This document shows, piece after piece, positions 43,854 to 55,049 of a stretch of 64,000 nucleotides of DNA. The position numbers and the translations under genes are program-made. Origin of the DNA: Diplolepis rosae (taxonomy: Eukaryota; Arthropoda; Insecta; Hymenoptera; Diplolepididae); the NCBI GenBank assembly GCA_030998225.1, contig JAPYXD010000714.1, positions 4,278,001-4,342,000 on the forward strand. The letters are read 5' to 3'. The notes beneath the pieces were generated by a model that searched no databases, had not been told where the DNA came from, and saw only the letters and a list, made by a program, of their open reading frames with translations. Numbering within the stretch: the stretch's first letter is position 1; each line of letters opens with the position of its first letter.

Positions 43854-44247
43854 AATAATGAGAGCAGTCGACAAATTTGAAAAATTCAAGGAAAGAAATG
43901 CTATTGGTAGACACTTACCAAAGTGGTAGCATAGAGTCTCTTTATTTTTGATCTATCTAGCCATTGTAAACGCATACATAATGTACAAAGCCCAACATAA
44001 TGCGGATTCTTACCAAAGACAACTGGATTTCCGCAGTAATTTAGCAAAAAACTTATTTAAAGCTATTCTTTTCGGAAGTGAATTGGAACACTAGTAAGTA
44101 AGCTTATTAACAAACAACACCAGAATCCTGAAGATGTCGAATGTGTAGCAGTATGAAAAATGAAATGCACAGAAAGTACCTTTGCAAAATTTGCGTCGTT
44201 CCCATGTGTATTGATCATTGTTTTCGAAAATTTCACGAACAATAAAA
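43854..44247 (+). pseudogene. piggyBac transposase C-terminal region
   Basis: From 43854 the frame encodes R-A-V-D-K-F-E-K-F-K-E-R, W-W-H-R-V-S-L-F-L-I and A-I-V-N-A-Y-I-M-Y-K, matching the G-V-D-x-F-D ... K-W-W ... N-x-Y-x-L-Y region at the end of the piggyBac catalytic domain. A stop near 44092 and a frame change follow. Then (about 44138-44245) comes M-C-S-S-M-K-N, Y-L-C-K-I-C-V-V-P-M-C-I-D-H-C-F-R-K-F-H and a stop, the C-terminal cross-brace zinc finger. The catalytic Asp residues lie upstream and are missing. Internally deleted, non-functional. Confidence 0.85.
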
Positions 44248-44309
44248 CTCAGATTGAATCTCAAGTCATGTATCCCGATTTTTAAGATGCAAGGAACAAT
44301 CTAAAAAGA

Positions 44310-44430
44310 CCCTGATTTTTGAGAGGCGAGATGACGCAAAATAAAAAGCACCCCGATTTGTGAGAGGCAAACAGACTCACAGCAAGAAAAGCACCCCGAT
44401 TTATGAAAGGCTAGTGGGCTCACAATCAAA
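44310..44430 (+). repeat. Subterminal repeats next to a piggyBac 3' end
   Basis: Three imperfect units of roughly 45 bases, each with AAGCACCCCGATTT and GAGAGGC...ACTCACA. A similar triplet occurs at 56735-56840, in the region before the other piggyBac remnant. Confidence 0.6.
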
Positions 44431-44990
44431 ACACCCTGACTTAATTGACAATTATTTCTGTTCAGAATAGCTACATATTTTATAAATGTATCCATGTATT
44501 TTATTCTTTCTTCTAGCGGGTCATAATATGCATTTTATTGCCCCTTGTAAAGCAAACAAATCCATTTTTTTAGCCCCAAGTAGAGAAAAAATCTTGTGGA
44601 ACATGGGAAAAACATTTATTTTTCTAGTTGCACAATATACTTTTTCTCACTATATTCATAAAAGTCATGCTCATTTTTCAGATTTTGTAACTTTTGTACT
44701 TTTAAAAGTGTAAAAAATTGAAGATGTGCAAACCTTGTGCTCGCCAAATTTTACACATTATACAAAGTATCAGATCACATCACATTCTTGAAAAAACAGG
44801 GTCAAAAAGTTTTAAAAAACACGTTTTGGATACTTTTTGACACATTATAAAAAAATCTCGAATCTTCTACTTTAAAGTTATACGGCTATAAATTGCCTCA
44901 CTATTGATAGGGATGATGCAGCACATGATTTTCTCGTAGATCTCACTTCTTACTAGATATTACAAGAATAGTGTTATCGGGAGAATTAAA
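44431..44990 (+). other. Unassigned sequence within the foldback
   Basis: Extra sequence in the right half only. A 75-codon frame (44486-44713), hydrophobic in part, has no recognised domain. Confidence 0.35.
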
Positions 44991-45260
44991 TCTCCCCCCC
45001 CCCCCCAAAAAAAAAATCCTTGCGAAAACCCGAAAATGACCCGAAAAATACAAAATCACGATATAGCGTGCAAATGGCAGGTTTTAATACTTTTTATTCT
45101 CTTTTTTCCATAAATTGTTATTATTTGGCTGCTGATGTGCTTTGAATAAGTTACTAAGTTATCACCATTTTTTAACACAATTTATCCTTTCAAAACAATT
45201 TATTATTAATTATTTCCAAAAATCTATTTTATAATTTTATTTTTTTTAAATATTTTTTTT

Positions 45261-46100
45261 TATACGAGGGTCGTTCAATAAGCCCTTAGAAAATCCAAGA
45301 GATCGCGCTCTTAGTATCGAACATGGTTTGGTTTTAGTAGCATCATTTCTCACTAGACAGCTGTTAAAGTCTCAGTTATATCTATCACATGGTTCCTTTT
45401 TTTATTGTCGATTGAAGCAATAAACTTTATGTATTTAGAAACATGGAAAAAAGTGAGTTTCGAGCTGTGATTAAACACTTACATTTGAAAGGCTTAATAC
45501 CGAAAGAGATCAAAGCTGAGTTGGATGAAGTTATGGCACATCTGCTCCCGTCTTTGCAACTTTTTACAATAGGGTAAATGAGTTTTAACGTGGCCGTACA
45601 TTCACAAAGATGAACATCGTTCGGGACATTGGAAGTGACTACCCCCGAAATGATTAACAAAATTCACAATATGATTTTAAGTGATTGACGAATCAATGTG
45701 CGAAAAATAGTTGAGTTCACAGGCATACTGCAAGGTACAGTGTTGTTAATTTTGCATGAGAAATTGGGAGTGAAAAAAATCTCGGCAAGATGGGTGCCGT
45801 GTTTGCACAATGAAAGGGTGCACACCTGCGCAGATTCTATGGCCAAAATTATGGAATTAAAATTCGAATTATTACAACATCTATCGTATTCACCGGATTT
45901 GGCCGCCATTTGCTTCTTTTTATTCCCAAAATTAAAAAAAATTTTGGCAGACAATGGTTCACGTCGAACAAGGAGATGATCGCTCAAACAGATGCTATTT
46001 TGAGGACCTTTCGAAATCCTACTTTTTAGACGGCTTAAAAAAGTTGGAGAAACGCTTGGAAGGGTGTATAGAGTTAAAAGGAGATTATGTTGAAAAATAA
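45261..46100 (+). pseudogene. Internally deleted mariner
   Basis: Left end TA plus TACGAGGGTCGTTCAATAAG (from 45263), a typical mariner terminus. From about 45443 the frame encodes M-E-K-S-E-F-R-A-V-I-K-H-L-H-L-K-G-L, then in other frames V-T-T-P-E-M-I-N-K-I-H, I-V-E-F-T-G-I-L-Q-G-T-V and K-K-I-S-A-R-W-V-P. A deletion then joins to L-S-Y-S-P-D-L-A-A and F-L-F-P-K-L-K. The first two catalytic Asp motifs are lost, and the P-S-D Asp is changed to A-A-I. The right terminus was not found. Directly adjacent to the end of the foldback at 45218. Confidence 0.88.
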
Positions 46101-46877
46101 AAATAAATATTCATAATCCACTCTTCTTTGCCATCGTGTTATTTTTGCCTTGCTCTGACTTATCTGGATGTGGATATGCAATTGTTTTTCTCCTTAAAGC
46201 CAATAATTTTTGTTTACTTTCTGCTCTCGCCTTCATAGCCTTTCTTTACTTCAAAATAATGTAAGTCAGTGCAGGTAAATAGATAAAATGTTGCAGTATT
46301 TCTTTAAACAGGAAATGATTTCTAATGCTTTCAAGTTGATTCGCAAAAATGTGTATTCAATTTTATTGTTTTGATTGTTACATCCAGAGCTAAGTTGAAT
46401 TCAAATAATTTGAAAAAAAATACGCCACAAAAGAAGATAGGTTGTTTTGATCCTTTTGGAAAAAGAGCTATTATATAATAATAATAATAATGAAACTTTG
46501 TACCGATTTTAAATTAATCAGCAAACAATTTTTAACTAGTTCGGGAAAAAAAATTTGTAATATATTTCGCCAAGAATTTAAAATTCAGCAAAGATTCGGT
46601 TAAACTTTTACTTTCATTTGCTGTTCATTTTAATAAAGATTTTGAATGTCACTGCAAAAGGGAAGAAAATATTTCTGAGTTGTATAAAATTTTGAAAATC
46701 TCAAAAGTAACATCAATTAGAAAGACTACAGATCTTCGAACACGAGCTGCACAAATGGGTAGAGTAACATAGATCAAGGCAGCTCTTGATGTGCAAATGA
46801 AAAAGGTATTTAATTGTATTAAAGATGACTAATCAGAAAGATAGAATCAGAGTTTAAAGTACTTTATAGTATAGTAC
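46101..46877. other. AT-rich sequence without recognised gene
   Basis: Contains an AAT trinucleotide run near 46480. Nothing else supported. Confidence 0.4.
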
Positions 46878-47639
46878 CGTTGAGTGAAGATAGGTATAGA
46901 GGAGACATCGAGGGCGATTGAATGGTCCAAACCTTGCGGGGAAAGACGCCAGGGGTAGGCCAAAATCTCACGGATAAGAAGTAAGTTGTAGGAGTAAGGC
47001 CCAAACTTGTGTTGGTGAGTCTGCTGTATTCGTGATGGGTCAGGTAGTCCTCGTTCATTCAACCCTAGCTTGTCGACAAGATTTTACAAAATAGCTTTTT
47101 ACCTCTTTTCCTTCTACTTCGCTCTTTACTAGTCTTTTCCTAAGATCGGATATATATTTAATATGTATATTTAATATATATATATAAAATAATAAATAAA
47201 ATATTTTATATTATAAATTTTGTATTATAATATATAAAAGAATATATGTAAATATTAAATATATATAAGAGAACAATTTATTGAAATTAACAATTTTTTT
47301 TTTGAAATTGATTACATATTTATTGACAAATTGTTTTCAATATTCTTTCATTATCTTGATTACAATACTGAAGACATATAGAAAATGGAAATAAATTATC
47401 AATGATGATATTTTGAAAGTTTAATATTCATACAATATAATTTTCCTTTATACAATATGGTTACAAAATTAATATTATTCTCTATAGGGATACAATAATA
47501 ATAGATTTTTTAAAGAAATTTACAATTCTCGGAGAAATTAAAATTAAAACAAAGTATTCCTCTTAATATATAATAATTTATTAGAGAATGTAAATGACCA
47601 GCTTCAGATCTTAAGTAATTTTATAGACTTTGAGAGTAA

Positions 47640-47925
47640 GATAGGCGAAAGGGCTCTTTTACGTCTATTTAACAGTTACTGTAAAGCAGCATGGTAATTA
47701 TAAAGAACCATCTCTTCGATCGTCATCTTTTCTGATTATAAATCTCAAATCCACCTATCTGCAGGTACAAAGTATAGGCGTTATGAAAGAATTTTTACAA
47801 AGGATTAATACAATCTTAACTTAGTTTTATGATCTACAGAATTATGACATGAATGAACATTATTATTCGTACAAATACATCAATATTTTTCTTTGAATTT
47901 AAAAACTCTTCGATCACGTAACTGT
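47640..47925 (+). repeat. Internal repeat, also at 49760-50045
   Basis: Shares AAAGAACCATCTC, CGATCGTCATCT, CTACAGAATTATGACATGAA and AATATTTTTCTTTG with 49760-50045 in direct orientation. The last part also occurs inverted at 50385-50465. The left copy matches the inverted one better than the direct one. Confidence 0.7.
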
Positions 47926-48231
47926 TTGTCTTCCAAATCGAAAAGTGAATCGTCACCGCTACGAAGAATCCACTCCATACACCTATGTAAAATATTAAAA
48001 TTTTTGCTTGATACCACACCACTATTTTATATTCCGATTTTTCATAAATAAATTAAAAGAAGATCTTTTATGTCCAGGAAGTTAGCACCGCCATTTTGTT
48101 TAAAAAGAAAACAAAAGCTGTGCTGAATTGCGCTAAGTTTGTAATGAATTTTGCCGCAATTTTTGAAAAAAATAAAAATTAGGACCGAAATTTTGTAAAA
48201 CGTTTTTTTACCAGCAACACCATTTTCTTTT

Positions 48232-48510
48232 TTTGAAAAAACAAAAGTTATTCTGAGTTTTGCTAAGCGAGCTCATTAAATCTCTTTTTCAACAATTTTC
48301 TCTCAGACGCATCCTTTTAAAAATAAATACTTTTTTGTCAATTTGGAAATTTGCATAAACATATAATTTCCAAAAATGTGAATTTTGAAAAAAAAAAGTT
48401 TCGCTGAGTAGTGCTAGGCGAGCACAATAAATCTCTTCCTCAACAATTTTCTCTCAGGCGCATCCTTTCGAAAACAAATACATTTTTGTCAATTTCGAAA
48501 TTTGTTTAAA
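48232..48510 (+). repeat. Tandem duplication of about 150 bases
   Basis: Two units (from about 48232 and about 48384) share GCTAGGCGAGC/GCTAAGCGAGC, TCAACAATTTTCTCTCAG and GCGCATCCTTT / ACGCATCCTTT, then TTTTTGTCAATTT. The nested MITE starts at the end of the second unit. Confidence 0.8.
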
Positions 48511-48512
48511 TA

Positions 48513-49382
48513 CAGTACCGGTCAGAATTGTCCGGCCACCTGTTTTTCGATAATTGCTTAAATTATCCTAATTTGAATTATATAAACGAAAAAATTTGTT
48601 CTTTTGATTAAATTTAAAGCTATCAAAATTCTTTATAAAATGAACCCAGCATGAATTCGTTTTGTTAAATTTTGAAGAAGTTATTGCAGAAATAGTCAAG
48701 ATTTCAATGCTTTCTTAAATTTAAAATAACTTTCGAAGTAATCAACATTTTTTAATGTTCTTGGGCTCATTTTAGAGCTAAGATTCTACAGAATCGCATT
48801 AAATTATCATTATAAATCTATAAATTTTTTCTTGCATAATGCAAGGAGTTAAAATTGTAACAAAATAGTAGGGAAATTTCGAAAACATTTTATCTGTAGG
48901 TAAATCATAATAAAGATCATATGAATATATATTTTAAGGGGATTCGATATAAAATTCATGATTATATGTTTTATATATCTTATAAAAATGTTTTTCTAGG
49001 CAAAAGCAACATTGGAATTTTTCCAACTTTTTGATTTGAACTTTAACCTCGTGCAGTATGTAAGAAAAAAATTACACATCAATTCCAAGAATTTTGATCG
49101 ATTTTGTAGAAATTTAGCTTTAAAATTAGTCCAAGAACATTAACAAATGTTGATTACTTTGAAATTTATTTAAAATTTAAGAAAGCATTGAAATCTTGAC
49201 TATTTCTGCAATAACTTCTTCAAAATTTAACAAAACGATTCCATGCTGGGCCCATTTTATAAAGAATTTTGATAGCTTTAAATTTAATTAAGAGAACAAA
49301 TTTTTTCACTTACATAATTCAAATTAGGATAATTTAAGCAATTATCGAAAAACAGGTGGCCGGACAATTCTGACCGGTACTG
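48513..49382. mobile_element. 870-bp Tc1-like MITE with long inverted repeats
   Basis: Ends CAGTACCGGTCAGAATTGTC and its exact complement, flanked by TA on both sides. The arms extend about 270 bases each (through GCAGAAATAGTCAAGATTTC and AAAGCATTGAAATCTTGAC) with few mismatches. The terminal sequence and TA target are typical of the Tc1/mariner superfamily. No transposase frame. Confidence 0.88.
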
Positions 49383-49456
49383 TATATAATTTTCAAAAAC
49401 GCGAATTTTTAACAAAATATAAAATGGCTAATTGTTTAATAAAAAAAAATTCTTAC

Positions 49457-49545
49457 AAATTTTTGTCATCAACTGGGAAACAATGAAAAGACACTCCTTT
49501 CGTGACACCATACTTGCTCATGCAATTCTTGAATTTGCACGTCAT
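49457..49545 (-). CDS. THAP-domain exon (first coding exon) inside the TIR element
   Basis: On the minus strand, ATG at 49545-49543 opens a frame M-T-C-K-F-K-N-C-M-S-K-Y, then G-V-S-F-H-C-F-P-V-D, the N-terminal half of a THAP finger with the first two Cys ligands (C-x4-C) and the conserved F-H-x-F-P. It runs to T|GTAAGA (donor at 49456-49451), a good splice donor, so only the first exon is visible. The C-x2-H half and later exons were not found. The surrounding inverted repeats suggest a transposon gene, possibly P-like, though host THAP genes share this layout. Confidence 0.6.
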
Positions 49546-51003
49546 AGTTCTTTTTGCACTTTTTGTATTTGAACACACTTTCAATTCATTCACTGAGATC
49601 TCAATCTTCCACGAAAATTTTTTACTTTTTTGCTTGACACAACTGTTTTGTTCGAAGAGTCAGTAGCTACTGACAATTAGGAAAAATAGTCTTGAAATGA
49701 ATTTTTATGATTGAAAAATTCAGGTATTTTTCTTTGCCTTCTAAATAAAAGTTATTTTATAGAATTTGACAGTAAGATAGGCAAAAAGGCATCTTTACCA
49801 CTGGTTTACAGTTTCATAGTTTCTGGCAGGCAGTATCGTAATTGTAAAGAACCATCTCGACGATCGTCATCTCTTCAGATTACAAATATCAAATCCAAGC
49901 ACCTGCAGGTGCAAAGTGTAGGCATTATAAAAGTATTTTTACAGAGGATCAATAAAATCTTAACTTAGTTTCTAGATCTACAGAATTATGACATGAATGA
50001 ATATTGTTATTTTTACGAATGCATTAATATTTTTCTTTGGATTTACAAAAATTTGATTGCAAACTAGTTCCTGTAAATTATTTGTCTTAATTTAGTCGAT
50101 TCAATGGAATTTAATAAATAGAATTTATTCAATAAAAAACAAATGACAGAATTTACGTTAATCAATTATTTGAGTCTCCAACAATTTTTAATTATGATTA
50201 AAAATGTTTTTTCATCACTGAAACGGAGAAAAATTATTTCATTTAATGTCTAGTAAACAAGTAATAAAGTTAAAATGATTCATTTTTTATTTTTGGTTTG
50301 TAATATGTAATAACTTCCAAAAAAATTGTGAATTGAATTGATTGAAATAAGTCAGATCATTTACAGGAATTAGTTTACAATCAAATTTTTTAAATTCAAA
50401 GAAAAATATTGATGTATTTGTACAAATAATAATGTTCATTTATGTCATAATTCTGTAGATCTGAAAACTAAGTTATTATAATATATAATATAATATATAT
50501 TATAATACAAAATTTATAATATAAAATATTTTCAATATTTAAAGAATTTGAAAATCTTATTTATTATTTTATATATATATATATATTAAATATATATCCG
50601 ATCTTAGGAAAAGACTAGTAAAGAGCGAAGTAGAAGGAAAAGAGGTAAAAAGCTATTTTGTAAAATCTTGTCGACAAGCTAGGGTTGAATTAACGAGGAC
50701 TACCTGACCCATCACGAATACAGCAGACTCACCAACACAAGTTTGTGCCTTACTCCTACAACTTACTTCTTATCCGTGAGATTTTGGCGATTTTCGAAAG
50801 TGTCGATCCTCGTGTTCGGGTTTGGAACTTTACCCACCCCTGGCGTCTTTCCCCGCAAGGTTTGGACCATTCAATCGCCCTCGATGTCTCCTCTATACCT
50901 ATCTTCACTCAACGATAATACAGTTATCGAAAGAAACTGTAAAAATTGTACGAAATTTTAATTATGAATGTGATATGAGTCGACAGTTGCTGGTGTAAAA
51001 AGA

Positions 51004-51530
51004 TTGTGTCTGGCTGATGGCTCCCGAATTTTTGTCGGTGTGAGTGTAACACATTCCATTTGTATTTGCGAAATTCATGGAAATACTAAGTTACTGATCA
51101 ACGGAGTAAACTTGAGTGAACTTTATGCTAATGACATAAATCTAAAGTGCTTAGCTTTATACAAAACTATGTTGTCTTCAATGACATGCGATTCAAAAAC
51201 GCCTTCCTGTTATTTAAAATCATGTAAATCTTGTCCAGATGTTCAAACTTTAATTGAAAAAAGAACAAAGGCTTTACGAAAGCAATTTAATTGAAAGCGC
51301 CACGTACAATGGTTGGGCCTCAGCAGATCTTGTTTCTCTGGAAACTTTTTGTGACTCAACTGAGAATTATTGTTTGGAATAACAAATTACTATCCATCCC
51401 GCTGTGGTTTATTTTGAAAAGGATGGAAAAGTCGATTGCGAAAGCTATGCAATTTTTTCAGAAGATTTGGAGCATAATACTAGTGCAGTTCATGGAAAAA
51501 AACTCGAAGCTTGAATAGTCGGTTTAATGA
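51004..51530 (+). pseudogene. Fragment of repetitive arthropod protein family B, N-terminal/central part
   Basis: The frame 51004-51294 has C-I-C-E-I-H-G-N-T-K-L-L-I and S-C-Y-L-K-S-C-K-S-C-P-D. After a frameshift, sequence to about 51510 retains I-H-P-A-V-V-Y-F-E-K-D-G-K, then A-I-F-S-E-D-L-E-H-N-T-S-A-V-H. These motifs (a C/H-rich start, then an R/K-D-G-K ... S-x-x-x-x-H-D/N-T-x-A-V-H block) match an uncharacterised protein family present in many copies in arthropod genomes. The segment at 56465-56707 fits its C-terminal part, suggesting one split element. Function unknown; probably a mobile-element protein. Confidence 0.6.
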
Positions 51531-52375
51531 AGCTCAAAAAATTACGGCTACCAGAAGCATTCACTCTTTCGAATTGGTGATATTCAATTAGAATATCTAC
51601 AACATTCGGCCTCTACAGAAACTTTCAAATTTGAAATAGAAAATACATCTAAACGAAAGCGTTGAAACTTCCTTACAGCTTTGAAATTTGTTGTAGTTAT
51701 ACTATTTACATTTGGCTTCAGAGAACTAGAAGCAGCAACTGGAGAGAAAAAAATATTCTCATTTGGCTGTTAGAGAATGAGTGAACGTAAGAAGTATAAC
51801 TTTATCTCTAATACCTTTGATTTTGATTAAAATCCTATTTTCGATTCCAGAAATATTGATAATTCAAACAAATTTACATAAAAATTTTAATATGGCACAA
51901 CTCTTACAATTTAAAAATTTTTAAGAATTGTTTGAGTCTAAAATATCTTTTATGTAGCAGTATAATTTAACCAAATGTTACCTAAATCAAACGATGATAT
52001 GCAGGTCCTAATATTTCTGATGCTTACTCACTGACAACTACACTTTTAAAAACAAATAATTTAAAATACGTGTGAGTATGACATGCAGTTGTAAAGAATT
52101 ATAAGGACGAAGCTTTTTTAAAATTTCCGATCACAGTTCAGACACTAGTTAGAATATTAGTTCTAACAATTGATTCAGAAGATACACATATTTTAAAGAA
52201 TTTGTATGATTCGTGCGTCTGTAAGTGCTGGCAAGCAGAAGCACCTATTTTGCAGAGGACATTTTCATATTTCTCCCATGGAATACAATCTTTCAGACGA
52301 TAGCTGTCAAAATTTGTGTCAATTTCATTGTTCAATTTCAAGGTTACAGACGATAGAAGCCAACAAGTTTTGACT
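51531..52375 (+). other. Unassigned sequence
   Basis: Possibly more of the family B element (51560-51730 looks weakly coding-like) and a minus-strand frame at 52404-52138 without a recognised domain. Nothing is called. Confidence 0.3.
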
Positions 52376-52800
52376 TTTTTATTAAACCGGTTGAAGTTTT
52401 GCATGAGGATGTGGGCATAAGAAAACTAATCGCAAAATGGGTGCCGCGTCTGCTAACAATCGATAAAAAACACCAACGTGTTCGTGATTCAAAAAGTTGT
52501 TTGAACCTTTTCAACCGTAATCCAAGCGATTTTTTGCGCCGATTAGTTACCATTGATGAAACATGGATCCACCACTGCACACCATAATCGAAAAAACAAA
52601 CAAAACAGTGGTTAGGACCCGGTGGAACTGCACCAAAGCGAGCAAAGACACAACAATCGGCTGGAAAGGTTATGGCTTGTGTCAAATGTGAAACCGATGG
52701 CTATTTTGGAGGCCTTGACAATTCGTATTACAAGAGAGGCATCGAAATATTTAAGTTCGTTGAACTAAGTTTATCAAGCTGAAAGGAGATTGTGTTGGAA
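52376..52800 (+). pseudogene. Mariner transposase central fragment
   Basis: The frame 52399-52587 encodes H-E-D-V-G-I-R-K-L-I-A-K-W-V-P-R-L-L, then V-T-I-D-E-T-W-I-H-H, with the first catalytic Asp of mariner transposases in D-E-T-W. After a stop it continues with K-Q-W-L-G-P-G-G-T-A-P-K and, past a deletion, D-G-Y-F-G-G-L-D-N-S-Y-Y-K-R-G-I-E near 52690-52745, the C-terminal motif. The second and third catalytic Asp are deleted. Ends within about 30 bases of the gypsy fragment. Confidence 0.85.
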
Positions 52801-52828
52801 AATGGATAGGATTTTTGCCTAAAAAGAC

Positions 52829-55037
52829 GTGAACTCGTACGAAGTGCCGGATAATTTCGCGGGTCGAATCTGTGTCGAAACTGATTTTAAAGATACGGAA
52901 CTGCTTGTGAATGGTGATATGAGAGAATCAGGGCATCGTATTCCACGTTGCATAATCAAAACCGATGAAAAGGGTCAGGCAGTGCTTCTTGTGTTGAATT
53001 TGTCAGGTGCGTCTCTCAAAGTGCCAGAAGGTAGGGTAGGGACCCGTGCGCACAAGTGTATTGAGGAAAAAGTGCCGGAACGTGAAGTAAATGATGTGCT
53101 GTTGACTCGAAAAAAATAGACACGGATTTGGAAGACGAGCAAGCGGAGAGGGCACTCGCCCTCGTAAACGAGTACAGGGACCTGATAGCGCGGAACATGG
53201 CGCAACTCGGGTGCAGTAATGCGCTTGAGATGGAGATCGAGACAGAGGACGGCAAGACTGTCTATTACCGTCCTTATCGACTGTCCTACAGTGAACGAAA
53301 GCAGACGAAGGATCTCATCAAGGAAATGAAAGAAGCAGGCATCGTGGAGGATAGCTGTTCACCATATGCGAGTCCGATGCTGCAGGTAAGGAAGGCGTCA
53401 GGTGAGATACGCATGTGCGTTGATTTTTGCGCTCTTAATAAATTAACGGTGAAAGATCACTATCCCCTCCCGCGGGTAGACGATATCTTAGATCCACTTG
53501 GTACTTGGTACTTTTCGTTGATCGTGAAACCTTTAACAGACTTAACGGTGTAAAACGTGAAATTCGTGTGGGGACCGGATCAGCAGAGGGCTTTTGATAT
53601 TTTAAAACAAAGGTTGATCGAAAAACCAGTACTCGCGATATACAGGCCAGGGGTGGAAACCGAGGTGCATACGGATGCGAGTCAGATATGGCTGGGGGCG
53701 GTTTTACTGCAGAGACAAGAAGATGACAAACTGCACCCCGTGTGCTACTATAGTCGAAAGATCAGCAAGGAATAGTCAAAGTATCACTCATACGAGCTCG
53801 AGGCACTGGCGATTGTGTGTGCCCTCGAAAAATTCCGCGTTTATTTGATTGGAATTGTTTTTGTCATTAGAACTGACTGTAATAGCCTCAAGTTGCTTGA
53901 ATCGAAGCGAGATTGGAGTGAACGAATCGGACGGTTGTTTCTACGTCTCGCGGAATTCAGCTGTCGTATCGAATACTTCAAAGGGGTAAGCAATGTTGTG
54001 GCAGACGAGCTAAGTCGAAATCCTGTAGGAACGGCCGAAGAACAAGGGTTGGTGGGGTTAATAGTAATGGGATTGCGGATCACGACGGATTGGGTCGCCG
54101 CGATGCAAAGGAGGAGTAAAGAAATCATGCAGGTTCGGAATAAATTAGAGGAGGGGGATCAAGAAACCCATGAACGATTCACGATGTGCAATGCGAGAGT
54201 ATATCGTAAAAAGAAGGGACGTTTTTTCTTATATGTGCCTGTCGATTTACGACATGAGCTAGTATCTGAGGCTCATCGTGGATTGGCTCATTTGGGTGTG
54301 GACAAAACCCTTGGAAGGTTGAAAGAAAATTATTATCTCTCGAAAATGTGTGATTTCGTAAATGAGCACATAAGGAGGTGCATTAATTGCCTTTATTATA
54401 AGGCGCCCAGTGGTAATAAGCTGGGATACTTGCACCCCTTAGAAAAGGGAATCACTCCTTTTCAGTGTGTTCACGTGGATCACGCCGGTCTGTATGTAGT
54501 TTCTGAACGTGGAAATAAATACGTGGGCGCGAATGTGGATACAGCAAGTATACGATCCTGAAAGCTGTAAGAGACCAGTCAGCCGTGGGGGCTGTGCAGA
54601 TGATAAGAGAATTTATCGCGTATTACGGAAAACCGGAGCGAATAATTAGTGACAGGGGTACTGCTTTTACCGCCGCGGAATTCCAGCAATTCTGTGAAGA
54701 ATACGAAATTCAACACGTAAAAATAGCATCCGGGGTTCCTCGCGCTAACGGGCAGGTAGAACGGACAAATCGCGTGCTCTCGACTTGTCTCGCTAGTATC
54801 ACGGACAGTGACAAAAACCGTGATTAGGACGACAAATTGTGGAACGTGCAATGGGCTATTAATAATTACGAGCATAAAGTAACAAAGTGAACGCCGAAAA
54901 AGAGAGGACCCTACGAAATTACAAAGGTTTTGCGTAATGACCGATATGCGGTTGAGGATATCGAAGGCAAGAAACAATGTAACAAGCGTTACCAAGGTGT
55001 AATCTCGGTGGGTCGCCTTGAATGGATACTGAAACAA
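52829..55037 (+). pseudogene. Ty3/gypsy pol remnant lacking the RT core
   Basis: Four main frames in order. 52829-53119 is the pre-RT linker (V-L-N-L-S-G-A-S-L-K-V-P-E-G-R). 53128-53553 is the RT start, with D-F-C-A-L-N-K-L-T and D-H-Y-P-L-P-R. After that comes a deletion: the RT palm with the Y-x-D-D box is missing, and sequence resumes with F-V-W-G-P-D-Q-Q-R-A-F (53557-53775) and the RNase H region (H-T-D-A-S). 53815-54561 and 54585-54827 give connection, integrase zinc finger (H-R-G-L-A-H-L-G ... C-I-N-C), H-V-D-H-A-G, I-S-D-R-G-T-A-F and G-Q-V-E-R-T-N. Stops and frameshifts separate them. Gag and protease are absent. Non-functional. Confidence 0.9.
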
Positions 55038-55049
55038 TCGTCGTAGATT

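Larger units (their letters stand above)
42411..45218. mobile_element. Foldback structure built on inverted piggyBac ends
   Basis: The outer arms (about 42411-42645 and 44994-45218) are inverted copies, with GGAAACAATTAATAATAAAT at the left end and its near-complement on the right. Each arm holds a G/C homopolymer (G14 at 42628-42641, C13 at 44994-45006) at matching places. Inner arms (42783-43025 and about 44095-44390) are inverted copies of a piggyBac 3' region. The right half has about 600 extra bases between inner and outer arms. It could be a palindromic piggyBac derivative or two copies inserted head to head; the shared homopolymers argue for duplication of one arm. Confidence 0.7.
46878..50914. 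mobile_element. 4-kb terminal-inverted-repeat element
   Basis: The left end begins CGTTGAGTGAAGATAGGTAT, and the right end carries the complement. Arms about 46878-47240 and 50475-50914 match closely (through GTCGACAAG and GAGGACTACCTGACCCATC). The homology resumes further in at about 47816-47925 versus 50375-50470, so the left arm seems to contain an insertion of about 575 bases. The right arm has about 50 extra bases at 50789-50838. The interior holds a second direct copy of the 47640-47920 segment at 49760-50045, a tandem duplication, a nested MITE (48513-49382) and a THAP exon on the minus strand. THAP DNA-binding domains are used by P-type transposases, so a P-like origin is possible. 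Confidence 0.65.

Noticed and set aside
46847..47062. Frames shared at 46864-47058 (-) and 50743-50961 (+) as a conserved protein
   Set aside because: The similarity is the terminal inverted repeat itself, so equal peptides on opposite strands are expected.
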